NCBI RefSeq assembly: GCF_018882415.1
Contig: NZ_JACVOL010000001.1
Span: 969,531-1,033,530 of the forward strand
From: Polynucleobacter sp. 86C-FISCH
Lineage (GTDB): Bacteria > Pseudomonadota > Gammaproteobacteria > Burkholderiales > Burkholderiaceae
Length of the DNA: 64,000 nt
Reading direction: 5' to 3'
The notes under the pieces: model-generated
What the model was told of the DNA's origin: nothing
Database searches by the model: none
The model's input: only the letters and a program-made list of their open reading frames with translations
In this document: positions 11,501 to 22,729 of the stretch, in pieces
How the letters are laid out: each line of letters starts with the position of its first letter
Numbering within the stretch: the first letter of the stretch is position 1
Position numbers and translations under genes: made by a program

Positions 11501-12611
11501 AGGCACTAAGATCGACAAGGAATACCTTGCTGGCTTAGATAAATACCATTGGTTTGATGTGCGTCCAGCAGATGATGAAGTTGCCTCACAAGTTGAAGCG
11601 ATTAAGTCCTCTATCGAAGCGAAACGTAAACAGTTTGATGAAGCCTTCGAAGAGAAGCGCACCAAGCTTACCCAGGGCGATGATTTGCAGCCTGGCGTAA
11701 CGAAGATGGTTAAGGTGTACTTGGCTGTTAAGCGTCGCTTACAGCCTGGTGACAAGATGGCCGGTCGTCACGGTAACAAAGGTGTGGTTTCTAAAATCGC
11801 TCCAGCAGAAGACATGCCATTTATGGCTGACGGACGCCCTGTTGACATCGTCTTGAACCCATTGGGTGTTCCTTCCCGTATGAACGTTGGCCAGATCTTG
11901 GAAACCCACTTAGGTTGGGCTGCTCAAGGTATTGGTAAGCGTATCGACGAGATGGTTCGTCAACAAGCTAAACAAGCTGAACTCCGTAAGTTCATGAAGC
12001 AGCTTTACAACGAAACAGGCCGTATTGAAGACATCGACAACTTCACTGATGAGCAAATCACAGTATTGGCTGAGAATCTCCGCCAAGGCTTGCCATTTGC
12101 AACCCCAGTGTTTGACGGTGCTACAGAAGCTGAAATCGGACGCATGCTCGAGTTGGCTTATCCAGAAGAAGTTGCTACTTCTTTGAAGATGACTCCTTCA
12201 CGTCAGCAAATGATTTTGTGCGACGGCCGTACTGGCGATCAGTTTGAGCGTCCAGTAACTGTTGGCGTAATGCACGTCTTGAAACTCCACCATTTGGTCG
12301 ATGACAAGATGCATGCTCGTTCAACCGGACCTTACTCTTTAGTAACGCAACAGCCATTGGGCGGTAAAGCTCAGTTCGGTGGTCAGCGCTTTGGTGAGAT
12401 GGAAGTCTGGGCCCTCGAAGCATACGGTGCTTCATATGTCTTGCAGGAAATGCTGACAGTGAAGTCCGATGACGTCGCAGGCCGTACCAAGGTTTACGAA
12501 AACATCGTCAAGGGCGAGCACACGATTGATGCTGGCATGCCCGAATCCTTCAACGTGCTGGTAAAAGAAATCCGTTCGTTGGGTATTGACATTGACATGG
12601 AGCGCAACTGA
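8511..12611 (+). CDS. rpoB: DNA-directed RNA polymerase subunit beta
   Basis: A 1366-aa catalytic core subunit. The start chosen is the ATG at 8511, preceded by GGAG. The protein then begins [18 protein letters not shown] like other betaproteobacterial RpoB. An in-frame upstream ATG at 8454 would add 19 unrelated residues. The rifampicin-binding region is intact ([20 protein letters not shown]), with the Asp, His and Ser residues of a drug-sensitive enzyme. Thr replaces the E. coli Asn at position 518, which I recall as usual in this group. The stop is one base before rpoC. Confidence 0.98.
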   Translation: MNYSFTERKRVRKSFAKRVNNHQVPYLIATQLESYAKFLQADKPAMSRLTEGLQAAFTSAFPIVSNNGYARMEYVSYQLSQPPFDVKECQQRGYTYHSALRAKVRLIIYDREAPTKVKEVKESEVYMGEIPLMTENGSFVINGTERVIVSQLHRSPGVFFEHDKGKTHSSGKLLFSARIIPYRGSWLDFEFDPKDILYFRVDRRRKMPVTILLKAIGLNNEQILANFFNFDHFSLTANGGSMEFVPERLRGQLASFDVLDKNGVVVIQKDKRINAKHIRELEAAKTKTIAVPDDYLIGRVVARNIVDPDSGEILAYANDEITEELLATLRDAGIKQLETIYTNDLDSGAYISQTLRTDETADQMAARIAIYRMMRPGEPPTEDAVEALFQRLFYSEDTYDLSRVGRMKVNSRLNRPEMEGPMVLSNEDILDTIKSLVDLRNGKGEVDDIDHLGNRRVRCVGELAENQFRAGLSRVERAVKERLGQAETENLMPHDLINSKPISSAIREFFGSSQLSQFMDQTNPLSEITHKRRISALGPGGLTRERAGFEVRDVHPTHYGRVCPIETPEGPNIGLINSLALFARLNEHGFLETPYRKVANSKVSDEVMYLSAIEEAKYVIAQANATIDKNGKLADELVSARQAGETMMVSPERIDFIDVAPSQIVSAAASLVPFLEHDDANRALMGANMQRQAVPCLRPDKPLVGTGLERIVAVDSGTVVLAARGGIVDYVDANRVVIRVNDDETAAGEVGVDIYNLIKYTRSNQNTNINQRPIVKVGDRVARGDVVADGASTDLGELALGQNMTVAFMPWNGYNFEDSILISEKVVADDRYTSIHIEELSVVARDTKLGSEEITRDISNLAESQLSRLDESGIVYIGAEVEAGDVLVGKVTPKGETTLTPEEKLLRAIFGEKASDVKDTSLRVPSGMIGTVIDVQVFTREGIERDARAQSIIQEELQRYRLDLNDQLRIVEGDAFMRLEKLLIGKVANGGPQKLAKGTKIDKEYLAGLDKYHWFDVRPADDEVASQVEAIKSSIEAKRKQFDEAFEEKRTKLTQGDDLQPGVTKMVKVYLAVKRRLQPGDKMAGRHGNKGVVSKIAPAEDMPFMADGRPVDIVLNPLGVPSRMNVGQILETHLGWAAQGIGKRIDEMVRQQAKQAELRKFMKQLYNETGRIEDIDNFTDEQITVLAENLRQGLPFATPVFDGATEAEIGRMLELAYPEEVATSLKMTPSRQQMILCDGRTGDQFERPVTVGVMHVLKLHHLVDDKMHARSTGPYSLVTQQPLGGKAQFGGQRFGEMEVWALEAYGASYVLQEMLTVKSDDVAGRTKVYENIVKGEHTIDAGMPESFNVLVKEIRSLGIDIDMERN

Positions 12612-12612
12612 T

Positions 12613-15600
12613 ATGAAAGCATTGCTCGATTTATTTAAGCAAACGCAGGGTGATGAGCAGTTTGATGTCATCAAGATTGGCCTCGCATCTCCTGAGAAAA
12701 TTCGCTCATGGTCTTTTGGTGAAGTACGCAAGCCAGAAACCATCAACTACCGGACTTTTAAGCCCGAGCGTGATGGTTTGTTTTGCGCCAAGATTTTTGG
12801 ACCAACAAAAGACTACGAGTGCTTATGCGGTAAGTACAAGCGCTTAAAGTTCCGTGGCGTAATCTGCGAGAAGTGCGGCGTTGAAGTTACTCTCGCTAAG
12901 GTACGTCGTGAGCGCATGGGCCACATTGAGTTGGCAGCCCCTGTAGCGCACATTTGGTTCTTGAAGTCCTTACCATCCCGTTTGGGTATGGTTCTCGATA
13001 TGACATTGCGTGATATCGAGCGCGTTCTTTACTTCGAAGCATATGTAGTTGTTGATCCTGGCATGACTCCTGAGGGCGCGATGAAGCGCGGTCAGATCAT
13101 GTCTGAAGACGAATACATTGCCAAGACTGAAGAGTATGGTGACGGTGCATTTACCGCCATCATGGGCGCGGAAGGTATTCGTGATCTCTTGCGTTCGATT
13201 GATATCGATCGTGAAGTTGAAACCATTCGTGCTGACTTGAAAGCTACTGGTAGCGATGCCAAGATCAAGAAATACGCTAAGCGCTTAAAAGTGCTCGAAG
13301 CGTTCCAGACTTCAGGCATTAAGCCTGACTGGATGATCATGGAAGTATTGCCAGTATTGCCACCTGAATTGCGCCCATTGGTGCCGTTGGATGGCGGTCG
13401 CTTTGCTACCTCCGATTTGAACGATCTCTATCGTCGCGTTATTAACCGTAACAACCGTTTGAAGCGTTTGTTAGAGTTGCGCGCACCAGAGATCATCGTT
13501 CGCAACGAAAAACGTATGTTGCAAGAAGCGGTTGACTCATTGCTCGACAACGGTCGTCGCGGTAAGGCTATGACTGGCGCTAACAAGCGTCCTCTCAAGT
13601 CCTTAGCTGAGATGATTAAAGGTAAGAGCGGTCGTTTCCGTCAAAACTTGTTGGGTAAACGTGTTGACTACTCTGGTCGTTCAGTCATCGTGGTTGGCCC
13701 TACATTGAAATTGCATCAGTGCGGCTTACCAAAATTGATGGCTTTGGAATTGTTCAAGCCATTCATTTTCAACAAGCTCGAGACTTTGGGAATTGCAACC
13801 ACTATTAAGGCTGCAAAGAAAGAAGTTGAAAGCCAGACTCCAATCGTTTGGGACATTCTCGAAGAAGTGATTCGTGAACATCCAATCATGTTGAACCGTG
13901 CGCCTACATTGCACCGTCTTGGTATTCAGGCTTTCGAGCCAATGCTGATTGAAGGTAAAGCAATCCAATTGCACCCATTAGTCTGCGCGGCATTTAACGC
14001 TGACTTTGACGGTGACCAAATGGCGGTTCACGTTCCTTTGTCGCTCGAAGCGCAAATGGAAGCACGTACATTGATGTTGGCTTCGAACAACGTATTGTTC
14101 CCAGCTAACGGCGAGCCATCAATCGTTCCTTCGCAGGACGTGGTGTTGGGTCTGTACTACGCTACACGTGACAAGATCAACGGTAAGGGCGAAGGCATGG
14201 TTTTCGCCAACATTACTGAAGTAGTGCGTGCATACGAAGCAGGTCAAGTTGAATTGGCTTCACGTGTTGCTGTGCGTATTACTGAGTATGAGATCGTGGA
14301 CAAGAAGGCAGAAGGCGATGCGCGTTTTGCTGAGAAGACCAAGATCTATCAAACATCAGTTGGCCGTGCAATCTTGTCTGAGATTTTGCCTAAAGGCATG
14401 TCTTTCGAGGAAATCAACAAGCCTTTAAAGAAAAAAGAAATCTCACGTTTGATCAACACGTCATTCCGCAAGTGCGGTTTGCGTGAAACAGTCATTTTTG
14501 CTGACCGTCTCTTGCAGTCTGGTTTCCGTTTGGCAACCAATGCTGGTATCTCTGTTGCGATCGACGATATGTTGATCCCAACATCTAAAGAGCGCATCAT
14601 CACTGAAGCTTCTGCCAAGGTTAAAGAGTATGACAAGCAGTTCATGTCTGGTCTCGTAACCAATCAAGAGCGTTATAACAACGTGGTTGATATTTGGGGT
14701 GCCGCAGGCGACCAAGTTGGTAAAGCAATGATGGATGAGTTGTCACACGTTGATGTACTCGACCGCAACGGTAAGACTGTTCGCCAAGAATCCTTTAACT
14801 CCATCTACATGATGGCGGATTCCGGTGCGCGTGGATCTGCAGCGCAGATTCGTCAGTTGGCTGGTATGCGTGGTTTGATGGCTAAGCCTGATGGCTCCAT
14901 CATTGAAACCCCAATTACTGCGAACTTCCGTGAAGGCTTGAACGTGTTGCAGTACTTCATTTCAACCCACGGTGCTCGTAAAGGTCTGGCTGATACAGCA
15001 TTGAAGACAGCGAACTCTGGTTACTTGACACGTCGTTTGTGCGACGTTACTCAAGATCTCGTGGTGATCGAAGAGGATTGCGGCGCGACTACTGGCGTAA
15101 CAATGAAGGCGCTTGTTGAAGGCGGCGAGATTATCGAAGCATTGCGTGATCGTATTTTGGGTCGTGTATGTATCGGTGACATCGTTCACCCTGACACACA
15201 AGAAGTGATTGTTCCTAACGACACATTGCTCGATGAAGATCATGTTGATCAAATCGTTGCATTGGGCATCGACGAAGTTAAAGTTCGCACAGTATTGTCT
15301 TGCTTAACTCGCTTTGGCTTGTGCGCTAAGTGCTACGGACGTGATCTAGGTCGCGGTGGTTTGGTTAACGTTGGTGAGGCAGTTGGTGTTATCGCTGCTC
15401 AGTCGATCGGTGAGCCAGGTACACAGTTGACTATGCGCACCTTCCACATTGGTGGTGCAGCGTCACGCGCTTTAGTTGCAAGCAATATTGAAGCTAAATC
15501 AAATGGTGCATTGAAGTTCTCCGGCACGATGCGTGTTGTGAAGAACGCGAAGGGTGAGCAGATCGTGATTTCACGTTCTGGCGAAGCCTTGATCGTTGAT

Positions 15601-16875
15601 GAGAATGGTCGCGAGCGCGAGCGTCATAAAGTTCCTTACGGTGCAACTCTCTTGTTGAAAGAAGATGCAGCAGTTAAGGCTGGCGCAAGCTTAGCAACTT
15701 GGGATCCATTAACACGTCCGATTATTTCTGAGTACGCTGGTATCGCTCGCTTCGACAACGTCGAAGAAGGTGTAACTGTTGCTAAGCAGGTTGACGAAGT
15801 TACCGGTCTTTCCACTTTGGTGGTTATTGACGGTAAGCGTCGTTCAGCAGCAAGCAAAGGCGTTCGCCCAATGATCAACTTGGTTGATGAAAAGGGTAAT
15901 GAAGTCATGATCGCTGGTACTGATCATCCAGTAAACATTGGCCTCCAGGTAGGCGCTTTGATTACTGTTAAAGATGGCCAGAAGGTTGAAGTCGGTGAAG
16001 TATTGGCACGTATTCCAATCGAATCACAGAAGACTCGCGACATTACCGGTGGTTTGCCACGCGTTGCAGAATTGTTCGAAGCACGTTCACCAAAAGATGC
16101 AGCAGTATTGGCGAAAGTTACTGGAACAGTTTCATTCGGTAAAGAAACCAAAGGTAAACAACGTTTGGTGATTACCGATATGGACGGTGAAGCCAATGAA
16201 TTCTTGATTCCTAAAGAGAAGCAAGTTCTCGTTCACGACGGTCAAGTTGTGAACAAGGGCGAGATGATTGTGGAAGGCCCTGCTGATCCACACGACATCT
16301 TGACTCTCAAAGGTATCGAAGAGTTGGCAATCTACATCGTTGACGAAGTTCAAGACGTTTATCGTCTCCAGGGTGTGAAGATCAATGACAAGCACATTGA
16401 AGTTATCGTGCGTCAGATGTTGCGTCGTGTTCAGGTAACTGATCCAGGCGACACATCATTCATCACTGGTGAGCAAGTTGAGCGTTCTAAGTTGTATGAC
16501 GCTAACGATGCAGTGATCGCCCAAGGTAAGCACCCAGCTCAGTTCGATAACGTGTTGCTAGGTATTACTAAGGCATCCTTGTCGACCGACAGCTTTATTT
16601 CAGCGGCTTCTTTCCAAGAAACCACCCGTGTATTGACCGAAGCCGCAATTATGGGCAAGACCGATACACTCCGTGGCCTCAAGGAAAACGTCATTATTGG
16701 TCGTCTGATCCCTGCTGGTACCGGCTTGTCTTATCGCCGTGCACGCAAGGTCAGAGAGCAATTCGAGCGTGACCGCGCTCAAATGATTGCCGCCGAAGAG
16801 GAAGCAATGGCCAATATGCCTGTAGAAATCGAGGCTGAAGTCGTTGCTCCTACTGGGGAGGCTGATCCAAGCTAA
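12613..16875 (+). CDS. rpoC: DNA-directed RNA polymerase subunit beta'
   Basis: A 1420-aa catalytic core subunit. The active-site Mg-binding motif [12 protein letters not shown] is present. The N-terminal zinc site is visible as [20 protein letters not shown], and the second zinc site near residues 900-920 has [15 protein letters not shown]. The start at 12613 gives the usual MKALLDLFK beginning. It follows the rpoB stop by a single base, so translation is probably coupled. It is closed by a strong terminator at 16886. Confidence 0.98.
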   Translation: MKALLDLFKQTQGDEQFDVIKIGLASPEKIRSWSFGEVRKPETINYRTFKPERDGLFCAKIFGPTKDYECLCGKYKRLKFRGVICEKCGVEVTLAKVRRERMGHIELAAPVAHIWFLKSLPSRLGMVLDMTLRDIERVLYFEAYVVVDPGMTPEGAMKRGQIMSEDEYIAKTEEYGDGAFTAIMGAEGIRDLLRSIDIDREVETIRADLKATGSDAKIKKYAKRLKVLEAFQTSGIKPDWMIMEVLPVLPPELRPLVPLDGGRFATSDLNDLYRRVINRNNRLKRLLELRAPEIIVRNEKRMLQEAVDSLLDNGRRGKAMTGANKRPLKSLAEMIKGKSGRFRQNLLGKRVDYSGRSVIVVGPTLKLHQCGLPKLMALELFKPFIFNKLETLGIATTIKAAKKEVESQTPIVWDILEEVIREHPIMLNRAPTLHRLGIQAFEPMLIEGKAIQLHPLVCAAFNADFDGDQMAVHVPLSLEAQMEARTLMLASNNVLFPANGEPSIVPSQDVVLGLYYATRDKINGKGEGMVFANITEVVRAYEAGQVELASRVAVRITEYEIVDKKAEGDARFAEKTKIYQTSVGRAILSEILPKGMSFEEINKPLKKKEISRLINTSFRKCGLRETVIFADRLLQSGFRLATNAGISVAIDDMLIPTSKERIITEASAKVKEYDKQFMSGLVTNQERYNNVVDIWGAAGDQVGKAMMDELSHVDVLDRNGKTVRQESFNSIYMMADSGARGSAAQIRQLAGMRGLMAKPDGSIIETPITANFREGLNVLQYFISTHGARKGLADTALKTANSGYLTRRLCDVTQDLVVIEEDCGATTGVTMKALVEGGEIIEALRDRILGRVCIGDIVHPDTQEVIVPNDTLLDEDHVDQIVALGIDEVKVRTVLSCLTRFGLCAKCYGRDLGRGGLVNVGEAVGVIAAQSIGEPGTQLTMRTFHIGGAASRALVASNIEAKSNGALKFSGTMRVVKNAKGEQIVISRSGEALIVDENGRERERHKVPYGATLLLKEDAAVKAGASLATWDPLTRPIISEYAGIARFDNVEEGVTVAKQVDEVTGLSTLVVIDGKRRSAASKGVRPMINLVDEKGNEVMIAGTDHPVNIGLQVGALITVKDGQKVEVGEVLARIPIESQKTRDITGGLPRVAELFEARSPKDAAVLAKVTGTVSFGKETKGKQRLVITDMDGEANEFLIPKEKQVLVHDGQVVNKGEMIVEGPADPHDILTLKGIEELAIYIVDEVQDVYRLQGVKINDKHIEVIVRQMLRRVQVTDPGDTSFITGEQVERSKLYDANDAVIAQGKHPAQFDNVLLGITKASLSTDSFISAASFQETTRVLTEAAIMGKTDTLRGLKENVIIGRLIPAGTGLSYRRARKVREQFERDRAQMIAAEEEAMANMPVEIEAEVVAPTGEADPS

Positions 16876-16885
16876 TTTGGTAATT

Positions 16886-16909
16886 CTGGCCAGAAATGGC
16901 CAGTTTTTT
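16886..16909 (+). terminator. rho-independent terminator after rpoC
   Basis: A perfect 7-bp stem, CTGGCCA / TGGCCAG, with a GAAA tetraloop is followed by six T residues. It starts 10 nt after the rpoC stop and closes the rplKAJL-rpoBC unit. Confidence 0.9.
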
Positions 16910-16919
16910 CCCCATTTGG

Positions 16920-16948
16920 TTGACGGAAAAGGCTGGCCAAGCTAGAAT
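16920..16948 (+). promoter_or_regulatory. sigma-70-like promoter for rpsL-rpsG-fusA-tuf
   Basis: TTGACG (16920-16925), a 17-bp spacer and TAGAAT (16943-16948) make a near-consensus promoter. It lies 10 bp after the rpoC terminator and about 100 bp before rpsL, so it should start the str operon. Confidence 0.75.
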
Positions 16949-17052
16949 GCTGAGTTCTACTGATTCAGAAGAGGGTCTTTTTGACCTAGAAATTCTCTAA
17001 GTCATTGATTTTCTTGAAGAAAGCAACAAAGAAGTACTAACCGAGCTATTTT

Positions 17053-17433
17053 ATGCCAACAATTAATCAATTAATACGCAAGCCAAGATCCAGGCTTATC
17101 GTTAAAAGCAAGAGCCCTGCACTGGAAAACAGTCCGCAGCGCCGTGGTGTTTGTACACGTGTGTACACCACTACTCCTAAAAAGCCTAACTCTGCGCTTC
17201 GTAAAGTAGCCAAAGTTCGCTTAACCAATGGTTTTGAAGTTATTTCATACATTGGTGGTGAAGGCCATAACCTCCAGGAACACTCAGTAGTGTTGATTCG
17301 TGGTGGTCGTGTAAAGGATTTGCCAGGTGTTCGTTACCACATCGTTCGTGGCTCACTTGACTTGCAAGGTGTTAAAGACCGTAAGCAATCACGTTCCAAG
17401 TACGGTGCTAAGCGCGCTAAGAAAGCTGCTTAA
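17053..17433 (+). CDS. rpsL: 30S ribosomal protein S12
   Basis: A 126-aa decoding-centre protein. [18 protein letters not shown] (with the Lys equivalent to E. coli K43) and [14 protein letters not shown] (K88 and P91 region) are both wild type, so no streptomycin-resistance change is seen. It is the first gene of the str operon, downstream of its own promoter. A 161-nt structured spacer separates it from rpsG. Confidence 0.98.
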   Translation: MPTINQLIRKPRSRLIVKSKSPALENSPQRRGVCTRVYTTTPKKPNSALRKVAKVRLTNGFEVISYIGGEGHNLQEHSVVLIRGGRVKDLPGVRYHIVRGSLDLQGVKDRKQSRSKYGAKRAKKAA

Positions 17434-17504
17434 TTTTTCGTAATTAAGCAGTTGTAGTTTTTTGCAGTAAGTCATTGTTTGTCAGACTTAAAAGACAAGT
17501 AAGT

Positions 17505-17571
17505 GGCTGTTCCGTCTAAGAATTTTCTTGGATAGTAGGACAGCCGGAGCGGGTGATTCATGTGAACACCC
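17505..17571 (+). promoter_or_regulatory. structured rpsL-rpsG spacer, possible S7 regulatory site
   Basis: Two hairpins lie in tandem. First, GGCTGT-TCC-GT-CTAAGAA pairs with TTCTTGG-ATAGTA-GG-ACAGCC (17505-17545, with internal loop and bulge). Second, GGGTG-A-TTCA pairs with TGAA-CACCC (17551-17571). In E. coli S7 binds the rpsL-rpsG spacer to repress its own synthesis. Location and structure suggest the same here, without direct proof. Confidence 0.45.
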
Positions 17572-17594
17572 CTAACTGAACTGAAGGAGTAGTT

Positions 17595-18065
17595 ATGCCA
17601 CGTCGTCGTGAAGTTCCCAAACGGGAAATTTTGCCGGATCCAAAATTCGGTAATGTAGAAGTAGCTAAATTCATGAACGTCCTCATGTTGGACGGCAAGA
17701 AATCGGTTGCAGAGCGTATCGTTTACGGTGCCTTTGATCACATCGAGAAAAAAGCAAATAAAGAACCACTCGAAATTTTTTCAACAGCCATGGGCAACGT
17801 TAAGCCAATGGTTGAGGTTAAGAGCCGTCGTGTTGGTGGCGCTAACTATCAAGTTCCTGTTGAAGTTCGTCCATCACGTCGTTCCGCTTTGGCAATGCGC
17901 TGGTTGCGTGAAGCTGCTAAGAAGCGTGGCGAAAAATCTATGGCTCAACGTTTAGCCAACGAATTATTAGAAGCTGCTGAAGGTCGTGGCGGCGCAATGA
18001 AGAAGCGTGAAGAAGTTCACCGTATGGCAGAAGCTAACAAAGCTTTCTCACATTTCCGCTTCTAA
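17595..18065 (+). CDS. rpsG: 30S ribosomal protein S7
   Basis: A 156-aa primary binder of the 3' domain of 16S rRNA, nucleating assembly of the 30S head. It begins [20 protein letters not shown], typical for the family. The conserved [18 protein letters not shown] lies around residues 78-95. Length equals the short form of the family. A GAAGGAG ribosome binding site precedes the ATG. It is followed by fusA after 27 nt. Confidence 0.98.
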   Translation: MPRRREVPKREILPDPKFGNVEVAKFMNVLMLDGKKSVAERIVYGAFDHIEKKANKEPLEIFSTAMGNVKPMVEVKSRRVGGANYQVPVEVRPSRRSALAMRWLREAAKKRGEKSMAQRLANELLEAAEGRGGAMKKREEVHRMAEANKAFSHFRF

Positions 18066-18092
18066 TCAAATAGTAAAGAAAAGGCACCAACA

Positions 18093-20195
18093 GTGGCACG
18101 TAAAACCCCTATCGACAAATACCGCAATATCGGTATTTCTGCGCACATTGACGCAGGTAAAACAACAACTACAGAACGCGTTTTGTTCTACACCGGTGTT
18201 AATCACAAGATTGGTGAAGTTCATGACGGCGCTGCAACCATGGACTGGATGGAGCAAGAGCAAGAGCGTGGTATCACGATTACTTCTGCTGCTACTACAA
18301 CGTTCTGGAAGGGCATGGCTGGTAATTTCCCAGAGCACCGTATCAACATTATTGATACCCCAGGACACGTAGACTTCACTATTGAAGTTGAGCGTTCAAT
18401 GCGTGTTTTGGACGGCGCTTGCATGGTTTACTGTGCGGTAGGTGGTGTACAGCCACAATCTGAAACTGTGTGGCGTCAAGCTAACAAGTATCAAGTTCCA
18501 CGTTTAGCATTCGTAAACAAGATGGACCGTACTGGTGCGAACTTCTTCAAGGTCTACGACCAAATGAGAACTCGCCTTAAAGCAAATCCAATTTTGATCC
18601 AAATTCCAATCGGCGCTGAAGAAAACTTCAAAGGCGTTGTGGATTTGGTGAAGATGAAGGCTATCTATTGGGATGAGGCTTCACAAGGTACTAAATTTAC
18701 ATACGAAGACATCCCTGCTGAATTGCAGGCTTCTGCTGAAGAGTGGCGCGAGAAGATGCTCGAAGCTGCTGCTGAAAGCTCAGAAGAGTTGATGGAAAAG
18801 TATCTCGGTGGCGAAGGCTTGACCGAAGAAGAAATCAAAGCAGCATTGCGTCAACGTACTATTGCCAATGAAATCGTTCCAATGTTGTGCGGAACAGCTT
18901 TCAAAAACAAAGGCGTTCAGGCGATGTTGGATGCTGTAGTTGAATTGTTGCCTTCACCATTAGACGTTCCACCAGTTCCATGTGAATTGGAAGATGGCAC
19001 GCCTACAACACGTGAAGCGTCTGATAGCGCGAAGTTCTCTGCGTTGGCATTTAAGATCATGACTGACCCATTTGTTGGCCAGCTCATCTTCTTCCGTGTT
19101 TATTCAGGCGTAATGAAATCTGGCGACACAATCTACAACCCAATTAAGGGTAAGAAAGAACGTGTTGGTCGTTTGTTGCAGATGCACGCAAACGAACGTG
19201 AAGAAATCAAAGAAGTATTTGCTGGCGATATCGCTGCTGCAGTTGGTCTGAAAGACGCAACTACAGGCGAAACATTGTGTGATCCAGATAGCATCGTTAT
19301 TTTGGAGCGCATGGTATTCCCAGAGCCTGTGATCTCTCAAGCTGTTGAGCCAAAGACAAAAGCTGACCAAGAAAAAATGGGTCTTGCTTTGAATCGCTTG
19401 GCACAAGAAGATCCTTCTTTCCGTGTGAAGACTGACGAAGAATCAGGCCAAACAATTATTTCCGGTATGGGCGAGCTCCACTTGGAAATTTTGGTTGACC
19501 GTATGAAGCGTGAATTCGGTGTAGAAGCAACTGTTGGTAAGCCACAGGTTGCATACCGTGAAACGATTCGTAAGGTTTGCGAAGAGATCGAAGGTAAATT
19601 CGTTAAGCAGTCTGGTGGTCGTGGTCAATACGGTCACGTGGTCTTGAAGTTAGAGCCACAAGCCCCAGGCAAAGGTTTTGAATTCGTTGACGCTATTAAG
19701 GGCGGTGTTGTTCCACGTGAATACATCCCTGCGGTAGAAAAAGGCATCATCGAAACATTGAACTCCGGTATTTTGGCTGGCTATCCAGTTGTAGATATCA
19801 AAGCAACATTGTTCTTCGGTTCATACCATGACGTTGATTCCAATGAAAACGCATTTAAGATGGCGGGTTCTATGGCGTTCAAGGACGGTATGCGCAAAGC
19901 ATCCCCAGTGTTGCTTGAGCCGATGATGGCTGTTGAAGTTGAAACGCCAGAAGATTTCATGGGTAACGTAATGGGTGATCTCTCATCCCGTCGCGGTATT
20001 TTGCAAGGTATGGATGACATTCCAGGCGGCGGTAAGATCGTTCGCGCTGAAGTGCCGTTGGCAGAGATGTTTGGTTACTCAACTGGCTTGCGCTCGTTGA
20101 CCCAAGGCCGCGCTACCTACACCATGGAATTTAAGCATTATTCCGAAGCACCTAAGAACGTTGCTGAAGCAGTTATGGCTGCTAAAGCGAAGTAA
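18093..20195 (+). CDS. fusA: translation elongation factor G
   Basis: A 700-aa translocase GTPase. The start is GTG ([20 protein letters not shown]). The P-loop [12 protein letters not shown] is at about 17-28, DTPGHVDF at about 88-95 and NKMD near 142. Domains II-V follow at normal lengths. It sits between rpsG and tuf as in the classical str operon. Confidence 0.98.
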   Translation: MARKTPIDKYRNIGISAHIDAGKTTTTERVLFYTGVNHKIGEVHDGAATMDWMEQEQERGITITSAATTTFWKGMAGNFPEHRINIIDTPGHVDFTIEVERSMRVLDGACMVYCAVGGVQPQSETVWRQANKYQVPRLAFVNKMDRTGANFFKVYDQMRTRLKANPILIQIPIGAEENFKGVVDLVKMKAIYWDEASQGTKFTYEDIPAELQASAEEWREKMLEAAAESSEELMEKYLGGEGLTEEEIKAALRQRTIANEIVPMLCGTAFKNKGVQAMLDAVVELLPSPLDVPPVPCELEDGTPTTREASDSAKFSALAFKIMTDPFVGQLIFFRVYSGVMKSGDTIYNPIKGKKERVGRLLQMHANEREEIKEVFAGDIAAAVGLKDATTGETLCDPDSIVILERMVFPEPVISQAVEPKTKADQEKMGLALNRLAQEDPSFRVKTDEESGQTIISGMGELHLEILVDRMKREFGVEATVGKPQVAYRETIRKVCEEIEGKFVKQSGGRGQYGHVVLKLEPQAPGKGFEFVDAIKGGVVPREYIPAVEKGIIETLNSGILAGYPVVDIKATLFFGSYHDVDSNENAFKMAGSMAFKDGMRKASPVLLEPMMAVEVETPEDFMGNVMGDLSSRRGILQGMDDIPGGGKIVRAEVPLAEMFGYSTGLRSLTQGRATYTMEFKHYSEAPKNVAEAVMAAKAK

Positions 20196-20245
20196 TTTAT
20201 CCACATTAATTTTGAATATTGACTAGCTAGAGAAGGCAGACAAAA

Positions 20246-21436
20246 ATGGCAAAAGAAAAATTCGAGCGGACAAAACCGCACGTAAACGTAGGCACCATTG
20301 GTCACGTTGACCACGGTAAAACCACATTGACAGCAGCAATCGCAACCGTGCTTTCTAAAGCATTCGGTGGCGAAGCTAAAGCATACGATCAGATCGATGC
20401 TGCTCCAGAAGAAAAAGCACGCGGTATTACGATTAATACAGCGCACGTTGAGTACGAGACAGCTAACCGTCACTACGCTCACGTTGATTGCCCAGGACAT
20501 GCTGACTACGTTAAGAACATGATTACTGGTGCTGCTCAGATGGACGGCGCAATTTTAGTTTGCTCTGCTGCTGACGGCCCAATGCCACAAACTCGTGAGC
20601 ACATCCTCTTGGCACGCCAAGTTGGTGTTCCTTACATCGTGGTGTTCCTCAACAAGTGCGACATGGTTGATGACGCTGAATTGCTCGAGTTAGTTGAAAT
20701 GGAAGTTCGTGAGCTTCTATCTAAGTACAACTTCCCTGGCGATGACACACCAATCATCCAAGGTTCTGCTAAGTTAGCCCTTGAAGGCGACGAAGGTAAA
20801 TTGGGTAAAGAAGCCATCATGAAATTGGCTGAAGCACTTGACTCATACATCCCAACTCCAGAGCGTGCTGTTGACGGCGCGTTCTTGATGCCAGTAGAAG
20901 ACGTGTTCTCTATCTCCGGTCGCGGTACTGTTGTTACAGGCCGTATCGAGCGCGGTATCGTTAAAGTTGGTGAAGAGATCGAAATCATCGGTATCAAGCC
21001 AACACTCAAGACAACTTGTACTGGTGTTGAAATGTTCCGCAAATTGCTCGACCAAGGTCAAGCAGGCGATAACGTTGGTATCTTGTTACGCGGTACAAAA
21101 CGTGAAGAAGTTGAGCGCGGCCAAGTATTGGCTAAGCCAGGTTCAATCACCCCACATACTCACTTTACAGCCGAGGTTTACATCTTGGGTAAAGACGAAG
21201 GTGGTCGTCATACTCCATTCTTTAACAACTATCGTCCACAGTTCTACTTCCGTACAACGGACGTAACTGGTTCAATCGAGTTGCCAAAAGACAAAGAAAT
21301 GGTAATGCCTGGTGATAACGTCACGATTACCGTAAAACTCATCGCTCCTATCGCGATGGAAGAAGGTTTACGTTTTGCGATCCGTGAAGGTGGCCGTACT
21401 GTTGGCGCCGGCGTGGTTGCAAAGATTTTGGCTTAA
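20246..21436 (+). CDS. tuf: translation elongation factor Tu, copy B
   Basis: A 396-aa EF-Tu, the tufA-equivalent at the end of the str operon. It appears identical at the nucleotide level to copy A (3439-4629) across the whole 1191-bp frame. The short upstream stretch AAGGCAGA...AAAATGGC is nearly shared, while downstream sequence diverges right after the stop. Such identity over 16.8 kb is normally kept by gene conversion. The motifs are the same as in copy A. Confidence 0.98.
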   Translation: MAKEKFERTKPHVNVGTIGHVDHGKTTLTAAIATVLSKAFGGEAKAYDQIDAAPEEKARGITINTAHVEYETANRHYAHVDCPGHADYVKNMITGAAQMDGAILVCSAADGPMPQTREHILLARQVGVPYIVVFLNKCDMVDDAELLELVEMEVRELLSKYNFPGDDTPIIQGSAKLALEGDEGKLGKEAIMKLAEALDSYIPTPERAVDGAFLMPVEDVFSISGRGTVVTGRIERGIVKVGEEIEIIGIKPTLKTTCTGVEMFRKLLDQGQAGDNVGILLRGTKREEVERGQVLAKPGSITPHTHFTAEVYILGKDEGGRHTPFFNNYRPQFYFRTTDVTGSIELPKDKEMVMPGDNVTITVKLIAPIAMEEGLRFAIREGGRTVGAGVVAKILA

Positions 21437-21472
21437 GTTTTACTAGTAACAAATATTTAGCGGTTTGCTAAC

Positions 21473-21501
21473 CGGTGACATCAGTGCTGCTGATGTCACC
21501 G
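21473..21501 (+). other. perfect 12-bp hairpin between tuf and rpsJ
   Basis: CGGTGACATCAG pairs perfectly with CTGATGTCACCG across a 5-nt loop, 36 nt after the tuf stop. The following bases (TGCTCTTTAG) are not a proper T-run, so efficient termination is doubtful. It may be a processing site, a 3'-end stabiliser or a partial terminator before rpsJ. Confidence 0.6.
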
Positions 21502-21552
21502 TGCTCTTTAGATGTATAACGTGGCAGCACCACAACGCTCTTTGGAATTAAT

Positions 21553-21864
21553 ATGCAAAACCAAAAAATTCGTATTCGCCTTAAAGCATTTGATTACCGT
21601 TTGATCGACCAGTCTGCAGCTGAAATCGTTGATACAGCTAAACGTACTGGTGCAGTTGTTAAGGGTCCAGTGCCTTTGCCAACTCGTATCGAGCGCTTTG
21701 ATATCTTGCGTTCACCACACGTGAACAAGACATCCCGTGATCAATTAGAGATCCGTACCCATCTCCGTTTGATGGATATCGTTGATCCTACAGAGAAAAC
21801 TGTAGATGCTTTGATGAAATTAGACCTCCCAGCAGGTGTGGACGTCGAAATTAAGTTGCAGTAA
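21553..21864 (+). CDS. rpsJ: 30S ribosomal protein S10
   Basis: A 103-aa 30S head protein that also binds NusB and NusG as NusE in antitermination. The sequence [18 protein letters not shown] (about 5-22) and [18 protein letters not shown] (about 53-70) are typical. It lies 116 nt after tuf. A terminator and new promoter follow it, so here S10 seems grouped with the str transcript rather than leading the S10 operon. Confidence 0.97.
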   Translation: MQNQKIRIRLKAFDYRLIDQSAAEIVDTAKRTGAVVKGPVPLPTRIERFDILRSPHVNKTSRDQLEIRTHLRLMDIVDPTEKTVDALMKLDLPAGVDVEIKLQ

Positions 21865-21873
21865 TTTGTTGTT

Positions 21874-21905
21874 CCCAGTCTTTTTGCTTGTCAAGACTGG
21901 GTTTT
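21874..21905 (+). terminator. terminator after rpsJ, overlapping a promoter
   Basis: A perfect 9-bp stem, CCCAGTCTT / AAGACTGGG, with a 10-nt loop is followed by four T residues. It begins 9 nt after the rpsJ stop. Its loop and right arm contain the -35 box of the next promoter. Confidence 0.75.
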
Positions 21906-21916
21906 CGGGATAGAAT
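21888..21916 (+). promoter_or_regulatory. sigma-70-like promoter for rplC-rpsQ block
   Basis: TTGTCA (21888-21893), a 17-bp spacer and TAGAAT (21911-21916) form a near-consensus promoter. The -35 box lies inside the loop of the preceding terminator. The predicted leader to rplC is about 140 nt and ends in a small hairpin, GCCGAC/GTCGGC (22029-22048), just before the ribosome binding site. Confidence 0.7.
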
Positions 21917-22061
21917 CTAAGGCTTCGCTCAATTATTTGGGCGATAATCTTAGTTTTATCAGCATTAAAAACGTTGTAAGTTATTGATTTAGAAGTACTT
22001 TTACTTGTAAATCACTTAAATTAATTTTGCCGACCAATCGAAGTCGGCGTGGAGCATGAAT

Positions 22062-22718
22062 ATGAGCTTAGGCTTAATCGGCCGCAAGGTCGGCATGACC
22101 CGTCTATTTACGGACGAAGGGGAAGCGATTCCTGTCACCGTAATCGACGTGAGCGACAACAGAGTCGCTCAAATCAAGACCCAGGCAACTGATGGCTATA
22201 ACGCTATCCAGTTGGCACATGGCACACGTAGAGCTACTCGCGTTACCAAAGCAATGGCTGGTCACTTCGCTAAAGCAGGAGTGATGGCTGGTAACGGTCT
22301 CAACGAATTTCATTTAGACGCAGCAAAAATCGCAGAAATGACACCAGGACAAGTAATTCCTGCTGACACTGCATTTACTGCTGGTCAAAAAGTGGACGTA
22401 CAAGGCGTGTCTATCGGTAAGGGCTACGCAGGTACCATCAAGCGTTATCACTTCGCTTCTGGTCGTGCATCCCACGGTAACTCACGTTCACATAACGTAC
22501 CAGGCTCAATCGGTATGGCGCAAGATCCAGGTCGTGTTTTCCCTGGTAAGCGTATGACCGGTCACTTGGGTGACGTTACACGTACAGTTCAAAATTTAGT
22601 CATCGCACGCATTGATGCAGAACGTAATCTCATCATGGTTAAAGGCGCTATTCCAGGTGCCCCAGGCGGTAAAGTTATTGTTACTCCAGCGGTTAAAACA
22701 CCGTTGAAGAAGAAATAA
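22062..22718 (+). CDS. rplC: 50S ribosomal protein L3
   Basis: A 218-aa early-assembly protein near the peptidyl transferase centre. The start at 22062 is chosen because GGAG (22051-22054) lies 7 nt before it. The in-frame ATG at 22056 would be too close. It begins [16 protein letters not shown], as expected. The conserved loop region [18 protein letters not shown] is near residues 128-146, including the Gln-containing segment that is methylated in E. coli. Confidence 0.97.
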   Translation: MSLGLIGRKVGMTRLFTDEGEAIPVTVIDVSDNRVAQIKTQATDGYNAIQLAHGTRRATRVTKAMAGHFAKAGVMAGNGLNEFHLDAAKIAEMTPGQVIPADTAFTAGQKVDVQGVSIGKGYAGTIKRYHFASGRASHGNSRSHNVPGSIGMAQDPGRVFPGKRMTGHLGDVTRTVQNLVIARIDAERNLIMVKGAIPGAPGGKVIVTPAVKTPLKKK

Positions 22719-22729
22719 GGAGAGCGAAT

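Noticed and set aside
12586-12612. Longer N-terminus for RpoC from 12586
   Set aside because: It would overlap rpoB. The ATG at 12613 gives the usual MKALLDLFK start.
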